From contig LOEX01000053.1 in the NCBI GenBank assembly GCA_001516125.1, positions 1 through 45,247 on the forward strand: a DNA stretch of 45,247 nt, read 5' to 3'. The notes below the pieces were generated by a model. The model was not told the DNA's origin and made no database searches. It saw nothing but the letters and a program-made list of their open reading frames with translations. Source of the stretch: Sphingomonadales bacterium BRH_c42 (GTDB lineage: Bacteria > Pseudomonadota > Alphaproteobacteria > Sphingomonadales > Sphingomonadaceae). Shown here piece after piece: positions 1 through 9,102 of the stretch. Made by a program: the position numbers and the translations under genes. Positions within the stretch are counted from its first letter, which is position 1; each line of letters begins with the position of its first letter.

Positions 1-794
1 GTCGATCGCGTATAGGGCGTGGTCGCCGCGCTGCGCGCGCAGGGCGCGGCGATCGCGCGGTCGCACGGCAGCCAGTTCTGCCAGTTCTCGTAACCCGCCT
101 GAAGCGCGTCTTCGATCAGCAATCCGCGAAAGCCGCTGCAATCGACGAAGAATTCGGCCTCCAGCCTTTGCCCATCGGCCAGCGTGACGCCGGTGATCGC
201 CCCGCTTTCAGGGTGGAGCGCAACCTCGACCACTTTGCCCTCGACCCGCGTAACCCCGCGCGCCTCGGCATATTTGCGCAGGAACGCGGCATAGAGCGAG
301 GCATCGAAGTGATAGGCATAGTCGAAGGTCGACTGGATCAGCCGCCGGTCGGCCACAGGGTGCGAAAACTTGCCCGCGCGGGCCATGGCCCAGGCCATCG
401 AGAAATCGTCGATCGGCCCCTTCACATTACCCGCCAGGCTCTCGCGCATCCAGTAATGGTAGAACGGCACAGCATCGAATTCGGCCCCGTGCTGGCCGAA
501 GGGGTGGAAATAGCTGTGCCCCTTGCGCGCCCAATCGACGAACTCGATACCCAGCTTGAACGAACCGCTGGTCTCGCGCACGAAGGTGGCCTCGTCGATC
601 CCCAGCCGGTGATTGAAGTGCTTGATCGGCGGGATGGTCGCCTCGCCCACCCCGATGATGCCGATTTCTTCAGATTCGACCAGCGTGATGCGGCAGCCAG
701 CGCCAAGGCTGTCGGAAAGCGCGGCGGCAGTCATCCACCCCGCGCTGCCCCCGCCAACGATGAGGATTTCTTCAATCGGGGCGAATTGTTCCAT
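1..794 (-). CDS. Tryptophan halogenase family flavoprotein, C-terminus beyond window edge
   Basis: Translating the minus strand from ATG at 794 gives MEQFAPIEEILIVGGGSAGWMTAAALSDSLG...IGVGEATIPPIKHFNHRLGIDEATF...SFKLGIEFVDW, open to the window edge. It has the FAD GxGxxG motif and GVGEATIP, and is collinear with the halogenase-like ORFs at 15407 and 22963. It is absent from the ORF track, probably because no stop lies in the window. Confidence 0.9.
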   Translation of the reverse strand, partial: MEQFAPIEEILIVGGGSAGWMTAAALSDSLGAGCRITLVESEEIGIIGVGEATIPPIKHFNHRLGIDEATFVRETSGSFKLGIEFVDWARKGHSYFHPFGQHGAEFDAVPFYHYWMRESLAGNVKGPIDDFSMAWAMARAGKFSHPVADRRLIQSTFDYAYHFDASLYAAFLRKYAEARGVTRVEGKVVEVALHPESGAITGVTLADGQRLEAEFFVDCSGFRGLLIEDALQAGYENWQNWLPCDRAIAAPCARSAATTPYTRS

Positions 795-800
795 TGGCCG

Positions 801-1829
801 TCAGCCGCCGCAGCTCTCGCGGATCAGCAGGCTCGTCTCCATCCGTTCCGAAGTCGCCGCGCCGCCCTGCGTGTCGATCAGTTTTGAGACCAGCATCCGC
901 CCCGCCAGATTGGCGTCCTGATCGATCGTCGTCAGCCGCGGCGTGACCAGCCGTGAGGCCGGGATATTGTCATAACCCACCACCGAAACATCGCCCGGCA
1001 CGCTGCGTCCGGCGCGGGCGAGTGCGCGCATCGCGCCAATCGCGATCAGGTCGCTGGCGGCAAAGATCGCATCGAAAGCGATGCCCCGGTCGATTGCCGA
1101 TTGGGTCGCCGCCTCGCCCGAATGCACGTCGAAATGCGCGGGAACCGCCATGTCCCCGGTGAATGCGAGCCCGGCATTGTCGAGCGCCTCGCGGTATCCG
1201 CGATAGCGTTGCTCCGCCTCAGGCGCTTCGGTATCGCCCAGGAACAGGATGCGTTTGCGCCCCAGCCGCGCAAGATGGGCTGCGGCGCGTCTGCCGCCGA
1301 GGAAATTGTCCGACCCGACCGAGCAATATTCGGCATCGGCAAAGCCTGCCCCCCAGACGACGAAGCGCCTGTCCCGCTTGGCCAGCGCGTTGAAGGCATG
1401 GTGCAGCGAGCTCTGCCCGATGAAGATCACCCCTGTCGCGCGGCTCGTGGCCATGGCGTATTCGAGGTCTTCGGCAGAGCCGGGGCTGAGGTGACTGACC
1501 AGCAGATCGGCATTGCGCTCGCGCGCGGCCTCGGCAATTCCGGCCAGCAGTTCGAGGAAGAACGGATCGGCCACGCGGCTGTCGCGCCCTTGCGGGGCGG
1601 GCACCACAACCGCAATCGTCGCCTCGGCACCTGCCGGACCCTTGGGCATGTTCTGGCGAAAATCGTAATCGTGCTCGCGCGCGATCTTCCAGATCGCCTG
1701 CTTGGTGCGGCGCTTTACCGCCGGGCTATCGTTCAGCGCGCGCGAAACGGTGGATATGGAGACCCCGGCCGCCAGCGCGATATCTTCCAGCCGCGCACCC
1801 TTGTTGGCATTGCGATCCGAATCCGCCAT
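801..1829 (-). CDS. LacI family transcriptional regulator
   Basis: N-terminal HTH 'ARLEDIALAAGVSISTVSRALNDSPAVKRRTKQAIWKIAREHDY' plus periplasmic-binding-like effector domain. The start is placed at ATG 1829 (MADSDRN...), which overlaps the upstream GH13 stop; the listed ORF extends to 1859. Confidence 0.92.
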   Translation of the reverse strand: MADSDRNANKGARLEDIALAAGVSISTVSRALNDSPAVKRRTKQAIWKIAREHDYDFRQNMPKGPAGAEATIAVVVPAPQGRDSRVADPFFLELLAGIAEAARERNADLLVSHLSPGSAEDLEYAMATSRATGVIFIGQSSLHHAFNALAKRDRRFVVWGAGFADAEYCSVGSDNFLGGRRAAAHLARLGRKRILFLGDTEAPEAEQRYRGYREALDNAGLAFTGDMAVPAHFDVHSGEAATQSAIDRGIAFDAIFAASDLIAIGAMRALARAGRSVPGDVSVVGYDNIPASRLVTPRLTTIDQDANLAGRMLVSKLIDTQGGAATSERMETSLLIRESCGG

Positions 1830-3493
1830 CAATCGCCCCTGGCTGCGGGAACCGCCCAATAACCCGACATTGGCGGTATGACTGACGGCACCTGCTGCAT
1901 CGATCCCACTTCCCCCTCGCTTGCGGCGATTACATACTTGCCCAGTTCCTCACCCGGTGACCAGCCCACAATGTGATCCGAAAGATTGAATGCGCACAGA
2001 ACGCTGCCCGATTGGTCGGTGCGGATAAAGGCGACAATCTCGTCAGGCGAGTCAAGCAGGCGGATATCCCCATCGGCGAGCGCGGGCAGCAACCGGCGCC
2101 GCGCGAGCAATTGACGGGTGAAATTGAGCATCGATGCCGGATCGCCCGACTGCGCATCGATGGCCAGCGGGGAATGCGCGCCGTCGAGTTTGAGCCAGGC
2201 TTTCTCGGCAGAGGTGAAGCCGGCATTGCGGGCTGCGCTGGTCCAGGGCAGCGGTGTGCGCGCGCCGTCACGCCCCAGCGTGTGCGGCCAGTTGGCGATC
2301 GCTTCGGGATCCTGAAGATCCTCGAAGGCGACCTCGCCCTGCGGCAGACCCAGTTCCTCGCCCTGATAGATGAAGGCATTGCCCCTCAGCGCGGTGAGCA
2401 GCAGCATCATGAGCCGGCTGACCTGCGCGCGGTTGGTACCGTTGCTCCAGCGTGTGATCGCGCGCGGGGCATCGTGGTTGGAAAACGCCCACGATGGCCA
2501 GCCTTCCCCCGCTTCGCCCGTCCAGTGCGCCAGCGATTCCTTGACCAGCGCAGCGGTAAGCCTGGGAGCGTAGAGGAAATCGAAATTATAGGCCGAATCG
2601 AGCCGTCTGCCCTGCGCGGTAAACGCCTTCATCTCGGGCAAAGGTTCGGGCCCGCCCACTTCGGCAACCGTAAACCGGTCGGGATATTCGTCGATCACCT
2701 GACGTATCCGTTCAAGGAAGCGCGGAATATCGGGATGCGACTGGCTGAACACCTGCCGCTGCATGTCGAACGGACGGGTGACCTGATCGTGCGCACGGCC
2801 CGATGGCGGATTGTCGCGCAGCTGCGGGTCGTGCATCGCGAAATTGATGGCATCGAGCCGGAACCCATCAACGCCGTGACCCAGCCAGAAGCGCGCCACC
2901 TTGAGCAGCGCGTCCTGAACCTCGCTGTTGTGGAGGTTGAGATCGGGCTGGCTGGTCAGGAAATTGTGCAGGTAATACTGCTTGCGCGGGCCGTCCCATT
3001 GCCAGGCCGAACCGCCGAACACCGATTGCCAGTTGGAAGGCGGCGATCCGTCCGCCCTGGCATCGGCCCAGACATACCAGTCAGCCCGGGGATTGGTGTG
3101 ATCGGCGCGGCTTTCCTGAAACCAGGCGTGCTGGTCCGAGGTGTGCGAATAGACCTGGTCGATAATGACCTTGAGGCCCAGGGCGTGAGCTTTCTCGATG
3201 ATGCGATCGAAATCGGCAAAATCGCCAAAGATCGGATCGATCCCGCAATAATCGGCAACGTCATAGCCGAAATCATCCATCGGCGATGTGAAGAAGGGCG
3301 ATATCCAGATGCCATCGACGCCCAGCGACGCGATATAGTCAAGCCCTTCGACAATGCCGTTCAGGTCGCCGATCCCGTCGCCATTGGTATCGCGGAAGCT
3401 GCGCGGATAGATCTGGTAGATGACGGCACCGCGCCACCATTCACCGCCCGCCTCCGGCAACAGCTCAACATTTTCGGCACGCGATTGGCTCAC
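1829..3493 (-). CDS. GH13 alpha-glucosidase / oligo-1,6-glucosidase-like, probably cytoplasmic
   Basis: WWRGAVIYQIYPRSFRDTNGDGIGDLNGI, DGIWISPFFTSPMDDFGYDV, GFRLDAINF, FTVAEVGG, FSNHDAPR: classic GH13 regions. No signal peptide. Confidence 0.94.
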   Translation of the reverse strand: MSQSRAENVELLPEAGGEWWRGAVIYQIYPRSFRDTNGDGIGDLNGIVEGLDYIASLGVDGIWISPFFTSPMDDFGYDVADYCGIDPIFGDFADFDRIIEKAHALGLKVIIDQVYSHTSDQHAWFQESRADHTNPRADWYVWADARADGSPPSNWQSVFGGSAWQWDGPRKQYYLHNFLTSQPDLNLHNSEVQDALLKVARFWLGHGVDGFRLDAINFAMHDPQLRDNPPSGRAHDQVTRPFDMQRQVFSQSHPDIPRFLERIRQVIDEYPDRFTVAEVGGPEPLPEMKAFTAQGRRLDSAYNFDFLYAPRLTAALVKESLAHWTGEAGEGWPSWAFSNHDAPRAITRWSNGTNRAQVSRLMMLLLTALRGNAFIYQGEELGLPQGEVAFEDLQDPEAIANWPHTLGRDGARTPLPWTSAARNAGFTSAEKAWLKLDGAHSPLAIDAQSGDPASMLNFTRQLLARRRLLPALADGDIRLLDSPDEIVAFIRTDQSGSVLCAFNLSDHIVGWSPGEELGKYVIAASEGEVGSMQQVPSVIPPMSGYWAVPAARGD

Positions 3494-3497
3494 AGGG

Positions 3498-5330
3498 TCA
3501 AAACTCCGACTTGCATACTAGATATCCGGTTGCGGGAAGCGTGAGCCGATAGGCACCCGGCGCCTGCGCATCTGCCGGGCAGGTGCCCATCAGCGCCTTC
3601 CAGGTGAGCGAGCGACCATCGACCGGAAAGGCAATCGAACGCGGTTCGCTCGAGGCATTGAAGCCGATCACGATCTCCGAACCATCGGCTGGATCGATCC
3701 GCGAAATCACGAACACACCGCCTTCGAGGTCCGAGTGGCGGGTGATCTGATCGCCGCGCCGCAGCGCTGGCTCAGCCGACCGGACCTGCGCCATCGCCGC
3801 GATCGCCCGGTAGATCGGATGACCGGTATCGAAATTCTCGTCCGCCACCGTGGCGTCGGTCGCGATAAGATCATTGTCGAGATATTCGGCGGTCTGGCCT
3901 GTGAACATGGTTTCGCGCGCGCCCTGATCGCCCCCATCAGAAACAAAGCCCTGCTCGTCCCCGTAATAGATCGTTGGCACCCCGCGCGAAAACATCATCA
4001 GCGCATGGCCGAGGACGACGCGGCGCTCCAGCTCTTCATCGGTGAACAGCGGATTGGCCTCTTTCAGGAACATGGCAAAGCGGCCCATGTCATGATTGCC
4101 GAGGAAAGTGGGCAATTGCCGCGCGGTTGCGGCACCGTCCTTGTAAACTGCGTCAGCCGAGAACAGACGCTCAAGTTCGCGCGCGGGCCTGCCTTGTGCG
4201 ATCACGCCGCGCGCCGCGCCCTGGAAGGCGAAGTCGAGCACGGCGGGCAGCCCCGCCGCGGTGGTAAATTTGGCGAGCTGCGCCGGATCGAAATCATAGA
4301 CCTCGCCGAACATGGTGAAATGCCCGATCCCTTCGGCACGCGCGTGTTCGAGAATGGCAGCGGAGAACACTTGCCAGAATTCATTGTTGACGTGTCTGGC
4401 GGTGTCGATGCGGAAGCCGTCAACGTGAAAATCGCTGATCCACTGCTTGTAGATATCGACGAAGCCCTGGACCACACGCGGGTTCGAGGTCATCAGATCG
4501 TCGAGCCCGGAAAAATCGCCCGTCAGTGAGTTTTCGCCCTCGAAGCGCGAATCCCCGCGATTGTGGTAATAGATCGGATCGTTAAGCCAGGCCGGATTCT
4601 TGGTCGATCTCTCCGCCTCGGGGACAAACGGCGTGTAGGCGTAATTCGGATTGGTCAGGTGCGCGAAGTTTTCCGGCGTCAGATGCCTGGCATCGGTGCC
4701 GAGGAAGCCTACGTTGATAGGCTCGCCGTCAGTGCCGCCGACGGTGGTATAAGGATAGTCACCCAGCGAGCGATAGGGGCAGGCCAGCGTCTCGCGCAGT
4801 TCGCGCGGAGCCTTGGGCCCGTGGCATTCGGCATACCGGATGACATCGGCGGTGTGGTTGGTGATGATGTCCATATAGACCTTCATCCCGCGCGCATGCG
4901 CCGCATCGACCAGCGCCTTGAAATCCGCGCGCGTGCCCAGATGCGGATCGATATCGAGGAAGTCGGTGATCCAATACCCGTGGTATCCCGCCGATTCCTG
5001 GCCGCGCGGACCCTGCACCGGCTTGTTGCGGAACACCGGGGCGAGCCAGATCGCGGTTACGCCCAGCCCCTGAATGTAATCGAGCCGCCGGGTCAGGCCC
5101 GCAAGGTCGCCCCCCTGATAGTAGCCCTTGCTGCCGGGATCGAAGCCATGGTCGAGGCGGCCACCCTCGATCCCGCCGCGATCATTGGCGGGGTCGCCAT
5201 TCTCGAACCGGTCGGGCAGGAGGAAGTAGATGATCTCGTCCTCAGGCGGGCGATCGACCGGATTTTGCGCGGCAACATGGCTCATCGGCAGGCATGCCGC
5301 AGCAGCAATCAGCATCAGCTTTTTCCGCAT
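3498..5330 (-). CDS. GH13 alpha-amylase family glycosidase, secreted
   Basis: Signal peptide MRKKLMLIAAAACLPMSHVAAQ. GH13 motifs DIITNHT, GFRIDTARH, FGEVYD, FLGNHDMGRF. Confidence 0.93.
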   Translation of the reverse strand: MRKKLMLIAAAACLPMSHVAAQNPVDRPPEDEIIYFLLPDRFENGDPANDRGGIEGGRLDHGFDPGSKGYYQGGDLAGLTRRLDYIQGLGVTAIWLAPVFRNKPVQGPRGQESAGYHGYWITDFLDIDPHLGTRADFKALVDAAHARGMKVYMDIITNHTADVIRYAECHGPKAPRELRETLACPYRSLGDYPYTTVGGTDGEPINVGFLGTDARHLTPENFAHLTNPNYAYTPFVPEAERSTKNPAWLNDPIYYHNRGDSRFEGENSLTGDFSGLDDLMTSNPRVVQGFVDIYKQWISDFHVDGFRIDTARHVNNEFWQVFSAAILEHARAEGIGHFTMFGEVYDFDPAQLAKFTTAAGLPAVLDFAFQGAARGVIAQGRPARELERLFSADAVYKDGAATARQLPTFLGNHDMGRFAMFLKEANPLFTDEELERRVVLGHALMMFSRGVPTIYYGDEQGFVSDGGDQGARETMFTGQTAEYLDNDLIATDATVADENFDTGHPIYRAIAAMAQVRSAEPALRRGDQITRHSDLEGGVFVISRIDPADGSEIVIGFNASSEPRSIAFPVDGRSLTWKALMGTCPADAQAPGAYRLTLPATGYLVCKSEF

Positions 5331-5382
5331 TGCATCCTCCCACCCAACGGACCTTGGTTCATGCCATCACTGGCAGCAATTT

Positions 5383-5516
5383 ACAAATTTTTGTTTGCGC
5401 CGGGCAGCAATCTTCGGGACGAAAATTTCCTTGAATTGCGAGGATATCGGCAGAATTGAACGCACGAAATGACGCAAAATCAATTCGAATGACGGATTTT
5501 CTTGCAAAATTTTGCA
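5383..5516. promoter_or_regulatory. Candidate operator region between divergent GH13 operon and MFS gene
   Basis: Perfect 14-bp palindrome TGCAAAATTTTGCA at 5503-5516 and ACAAATTTTTGT at 5383-5394, inside the 328-bp divergent intergenic region. Confidence 0.45.
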
Positions 5517-5658
5517 GTTGAGCCAGATTGAGCGATGAGAAGGCTGATCGGGCAGCCTGTGACGATCCGCGCATGGTAGCGATATTGCCGCGTCCGTCCA
5601 CAGGCAAAGCAGGCGGCAAACCGGGTCGACGGCCCGGACTTGGGGAGAGGCAGGGCAG

Positions 5659-7224
5659 ATGCGGAAACCGGTTATGAACCCGGCGCAGATCTGGAACATG
5701 AGTTTCGGCTTTCTGGGCATCCAGATCGGATTCGACCTTCAGAACGGCAATGTCAGCCGGATATTCCAGACATTGGGGGCCGAGGTGGACGAGCTGGCGA
5801 TCCTGTGGATCGCCGCGCCGATGACCGGGCTGCTGGTCCAACCGATCATCGGCCATCTGTCCGATCATACATGGGGCCGGTTCGGCAGGCGCAGGCCGTA
5901 CTTCTTCGTCGGCGCGCTGATCGCCAGCCTGGCGCTGTTCGTGATGCCCAACTCACCGGCCTTATGGGTGGCGGCGGGCATGCTGTGGATCATGGATGCG
6001 GCGCTCAACATCACCATGGAGCCGTTCAGAGCCTTTGTGGGCGACAATTTGCCCGATCGCCAGCGCACCATGGGCTATGCCATGCAGAGCTTCTTCATCG
6101 GGATCGGCGCAGTCATCGCGGGCGCGCTGCCCTGGGCCATGACCAACTGGCTGGGGATGAGCAATGTCGCGCCTGCTGGCCACATTCCCGAAACGGTGCG
6201 CTGGGCGTTCTACATCGGCGGCGCGGCCCTTCTGGCGGCGGTATCGTGGACGGTCTTCACCACGCGCGAATACAGTCCGCAGCAACTGCGCGACTTCGCC
6301 GGGGCGAGCGCTGTCCCCGACACCGACGTGGCCGAGCGGGAGGGAGCGCGTCGTTCGGCGCGCCAGTTTGCCCGCGGCGGGGCGATCTGGCTCTTCGTCG
6401 CGGCGATCATGGCGACCTTCGTGCTGCTCGCCCGGCAAGACCCGCGCCCCGAAATGCTGTCCTTCCTCGGCGATCTCGCCATTGCCAAGGAACTCTATGT
6501 GCTCGCTGCACTGGTCGGCATGTTCGGGCTGATCCAGCTCGCCGCCGCTGTGCTGCGCACGGGCCGGCGGGACCGGAATGGCTTCATGGAGGTGGTGAAC
6601 GATCTGTTCGCCATGCCGCGCACGATGCGGCAGTTGGCGGTGGTGCAGTTCTTCAGCTGGTTCGCGATGTTCGCGATGTGGATCTATGGCACGCCGGCGG
6701 TTGCCGAATTCCACTTCCTCTCGCCCGACCCGGCGACCCGCGGATATCAGGACGCGGCCGACTGGTGGGCGCTGCTGGGATCGCTGCGCAACGGCGTGGC
6801 AGCGGCGGCGGCCCTGTGCTTCATCTGGATCGCGGCGCGGATCGACCGGCGGCGTCTCCACGCCTTCAACCTCGTGATCGGGGCGGCGGGCTTTGCCTCG
6901 ATGCTGCTGATCCGCGACCCGCAGATGCTGTGGGTATCGATGATCGGGGTGGGGATCGCCTGGGCCTCGATCGTGTCGCTGCCCTATGCCATGTTGGCGG
7001 GCGCGGTGCCGCTTGCGAAAATGGGCATATACATGGGTCTTTTCAATATCTTCATCGTGGTGCCGCAACTGATCGCGGCGACCTTGCTCGGCTTTCTGCT
7101 GACAACCATGTTCGACGGCGCACCGATTTTCGCGCTGCTGATCGCCGCGTGTTCGTTCGTGCTGGCTGCGATCGCCACCTTCTTCGTTAGCGAAGATGTT
7201 GCCGAGGTGTCCGGCGCTGCTTAG
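5659..7224 (+). CDS. MFS transporter, SLC45/maltose-sucrose permease-like
   Basis: MNPAQIWNMSFGFLGIQIGFDLQNGNVSRIFQTLGAEVDELAILWIAAPMTGLLVQPIIGHLSDHTWGRFGRRRPYF is typical of SLC45-like maltose permeases. Many TM segments; adjacent to GH13 genes. Confidence 0.88.
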   Translation: MRKPVMNPAQIWNMSFGFLGIQIGFDLQNGNVSRIFQTLGAEVDELAILWIAAPMTGLLVQPIIGHLSDHTWGRFGRRRPYFFVGALIASLALFVMPNSPALWVAAGMLWIMDAALNITMEPFRAFVGDNLPDRQRTMGYAMQSFFIGIGAVIAGALPWAMTNWLGMSNVAPAGHIPETVRWAFYIGGAALLAAVSWTVFTTREYSPQQLRDFAGASAVPDTDVAEREGARRSARQFARGGAIWLFVAAIMATFVLLARQDPRPEMLSFLGDLAIAKELYVLAALVGMFGLIQLAAAVLRTGRRDRNGFMEVVNDLFAMPRTMRQLAVVQFFSWFAMFAMWIYGTPAVAEFHFLSPDPATRGYQDAADWWALLGSLRNGVAAAAALCFIWIAARIDRRRLHAFNLVIGAAGFASMLLIRDPQMLWVSMIGVGIAWASIVSLPYAMLAGAVPLAKMGIYMGLFNIFIVVPQLIAATLLGFLLTTMFDGAPIFALLIAACSFVLAAIATFFVSEDVAEVSGAA

Positions 7225-7250
7225 GCGTTTGGTTACGGCCTCTGTTGGAC

Positions 7251-8327
7251 TCAAGGACCGGGAACGGTGTCCCGATCCGTCAGCGCACGGATGAGCTGAG
7301 CACGGATTGCCGCCTTGTCGAGCGGCGCGTCGCTATCGAGCAGGCCGCGCACAAACTCGGGCAGGTGTGCGCCCGGATTGCCATTGGCAAGAAACACATA
7401 GTGATTGAAATTCGCCTGCCATGCGCGGCGCTGGGCGGGGGGCAACTGGCGGATCGCCAGGATCGCGTGCAGCATCGCATCCCACGGCTCCTGCGCCGCT
7501 TCGCCGGCATCGTTCCACCAGTAGTTGACCAGGACGTTCACGGGATCGAGCGCCTCGACGTGATGGAACCACTGGTAGGGTATGAAGATCGCGTCGCCAG
7601 GCTCCAGTTCGCCGACAAGGGCAGTCTCGATCGCTGCGGCGAACCGGGGATAGCGCGCCAGATCGGGCTCGGTCAGGTGCACCATGCTGATCGGCGTTCC
7701 AGCCGGGGTATTGTGAAGCGGGCCGAGGTAGAGATTGCCGATCTGTTCGGGCGGGAACAGCGTGAAGCGCCTCCGCCCGGCCATGACGCATGCGATATTG
7801 TCGAGCGGATCGTTATGGGTCGCAACCTTGGCGCGGTTGCCGATCCAGATGCGTGGCCGTGTGCCCGGCGGCACGAGGTCCAGGCTGATGCTCGCGGCAA
7901 GGCGGGGGAAACAATCGGCCAGGTCGACACTCTGGATGGCGATCGTCGGCGCTCCGGGGTTGTCGAGCGTGGCCTTTAGCGCTTTCAGGATTTCGCCGAT
8001 GGGCGCCGATTGCTTGCGAAAGGTGAACGATCGCATGTCATCGCTGTAATGTAGCAGCCCCCTGCTTTGCGGCGGCGCGATCGTGAATTCGACCGGCTGG
8101 GTACCGGCGAATGCGGCGAGCTGATCCAGCATGTCGTCGCCAGCGGCCAGATGCGGCCAATGCGCAGCCACTCCGCGCAGCACGGCAGGTTCGCCAAGCG
8201 GCCTGATTTCATCCGAGAAAAGTTCGGGAGTGACGTTTTTCCATTCGCGCAATTGCAGCAAAGGCCTGCTCCGTTCATATCTCTCCAAAGCGCAGGTATT
8301 CGCTTTCGGTTGGCGCTGGCAAACCAT
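7251..8327 (-). CDS. Cupin_8/JmjC-like putative Fe(II)/2OG oxygenase
   Basis: HND (HxD) in 'VATHNDPLDNIACVMAGRRRFTLFPPEQIGNLY' and distal His in 'GDAIFIPYQWFHHVEALDPVNVLVNYWW'. True start uncertain; it may lie downstream of 8327 because the divergent gene starts at 8342. Confidence 0.82.
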   Translation of the reverse strand: MVCQRQPKANTCALERYERSRPLLQLREWKNVTPELFSDEIRPLGEPAVLRGVAAHWPHLAAGDDMLDQLAAFAGTQPVEFTIAPPQSRGLLHYSDDMRSFTFRKQSAPIGEILKALKATLDNPGAPTIAIQSVDLADCFPRLAASISLDLVPPGTRPRIWIGNRAKVATHNDPLDNIACVMAGRRRFTLFPPEQIGNLYLGPLHNTPAGTPISMVHLTEPDLARYPRFAAAIETALVGELEPGDAIFIPYQWFHHVEALDPVNVLVNYWWNDAGEAAQEPWDAMLHAILAIRQLPPAQRRAWQANFNHYVFLANGNPGAHLPEFVRGLLDSDAPLDKAAIRAQLIRALTDRDTVPGP

Positions 8328-8341
8328 ATTGGACGCGGAAT

Positions 8342-9022
8342 ATGGAGAAAAGGTGCGGGATTGAAATCCTGGAAATCGGATCGGAGCGCAATCTTGCCGT
8401 CATCGTCGACGGTTTCGCAGCCAGTCCTGAACGTTGGCGCAGCGAAGCGGCGCAATGCGATTATCAGCCTATGGGCGATTTTTATCCAGGCGGCCGCGCA
8501 CCGGTGGGGCAGGCTTATCTCGCCGATGTCGGTCCGACGCTGGGGCAGGTGTTTCGCGAAATTTACAAGTGCCGCGCGCGGATGTCGGTACAGCGCGCGC
8601 TCTATTCGATCACCAGCACCGCGCCGGGCGATCTGGGCCTGGCGCAGCGGATTCCGCATTTCGACGATACCGGCAGGGACCGCTATGCCATGGTGCACTA
8701 TCTTGCGCGCGATGACATGGGCGGCACCGCATTCTATCGCCAGCGCAGCACCGGGTACGAGTCGGTGTCGCCCGATCGTCACACGAGCTATCTTGCCCGC
8801 CTGAAGGAGGACTTCGCGATCCACGGCGAGCCGGAGCCGGGTTATATCGTCGGCGATACACCGCTGTTCGAGCAGGTCGCTGTGGTTGAACACCGGTACA
8901 ACCGCGCGGTGATCTATCCCGCGTCCTTGCTGCACTGTTCACAGCTGCATCCAGGTATCGCATACAGCCCCGATCCCGCGTTGGGCAGGCTGACAGTTGC
9001 CGCGTTCATGCTTGCCAGCTGA
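8342..9022 (+). CDS. DUF6445-like protein, putative 2OG-Fe(II) oxygenase fold
   Basis: QRIPHFDDTGRDRYAMVHYLARDDMGGTAFYRQ...AVIYPASLLHCSQLHPG...LGRLTVAAFM, giving HxD...H...R spacing. Collinear with the ORF at 27803. Confidence 0.75.
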   Translation: MEKRCGIEILEIGSERNLAVIVDGFAASPERWRSEAAQCDYQPMGDFYPGGRAPVGQAYLADVGPTLGQVFREIYKCRARMSVQRALYSITSTAPGDLGLAQRIPHFDDTGRDRYAMVHYLARDDMGGTAFYRQRSTGYESVSPDRHTSYLARLKEDFAIHGEPEPGYIVGDTPLFEQVAVVEHRYNRAVIYPASLLHCSQLHPGIAYSPDPALGRLTVAAFMLAS

Positions 9023-9102
9023 ATCCCTTCGCGCTTGCCCGTCGTGGCAATGTCGCGCATGAACGGCGCGCAGCGGGCCCAACGCGGCAGAGGGACGTAC
9101 AC

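Noticed and set aside
1973-3544. 523-aa plus-strand ORF
   Set aside because: Antisense to the GH13 glucosidase; no domain signature.
5962-7254. 430-aa minus-strand ORF, and the 516-aa plus-frame ORF at 5640-7190
   Set aside because: Both overlap the well-supported SLC45-like MFS CDS and read as compositionally biased out-of-frame translations.
8287-8306. AAAGCG...CGCTTT inverted repeat near the cupin_8/DUF6445 divergent starts
   Set aside because: Short arms with an 8-bp spacer, and no second copy identified; expected by chance in this composition.
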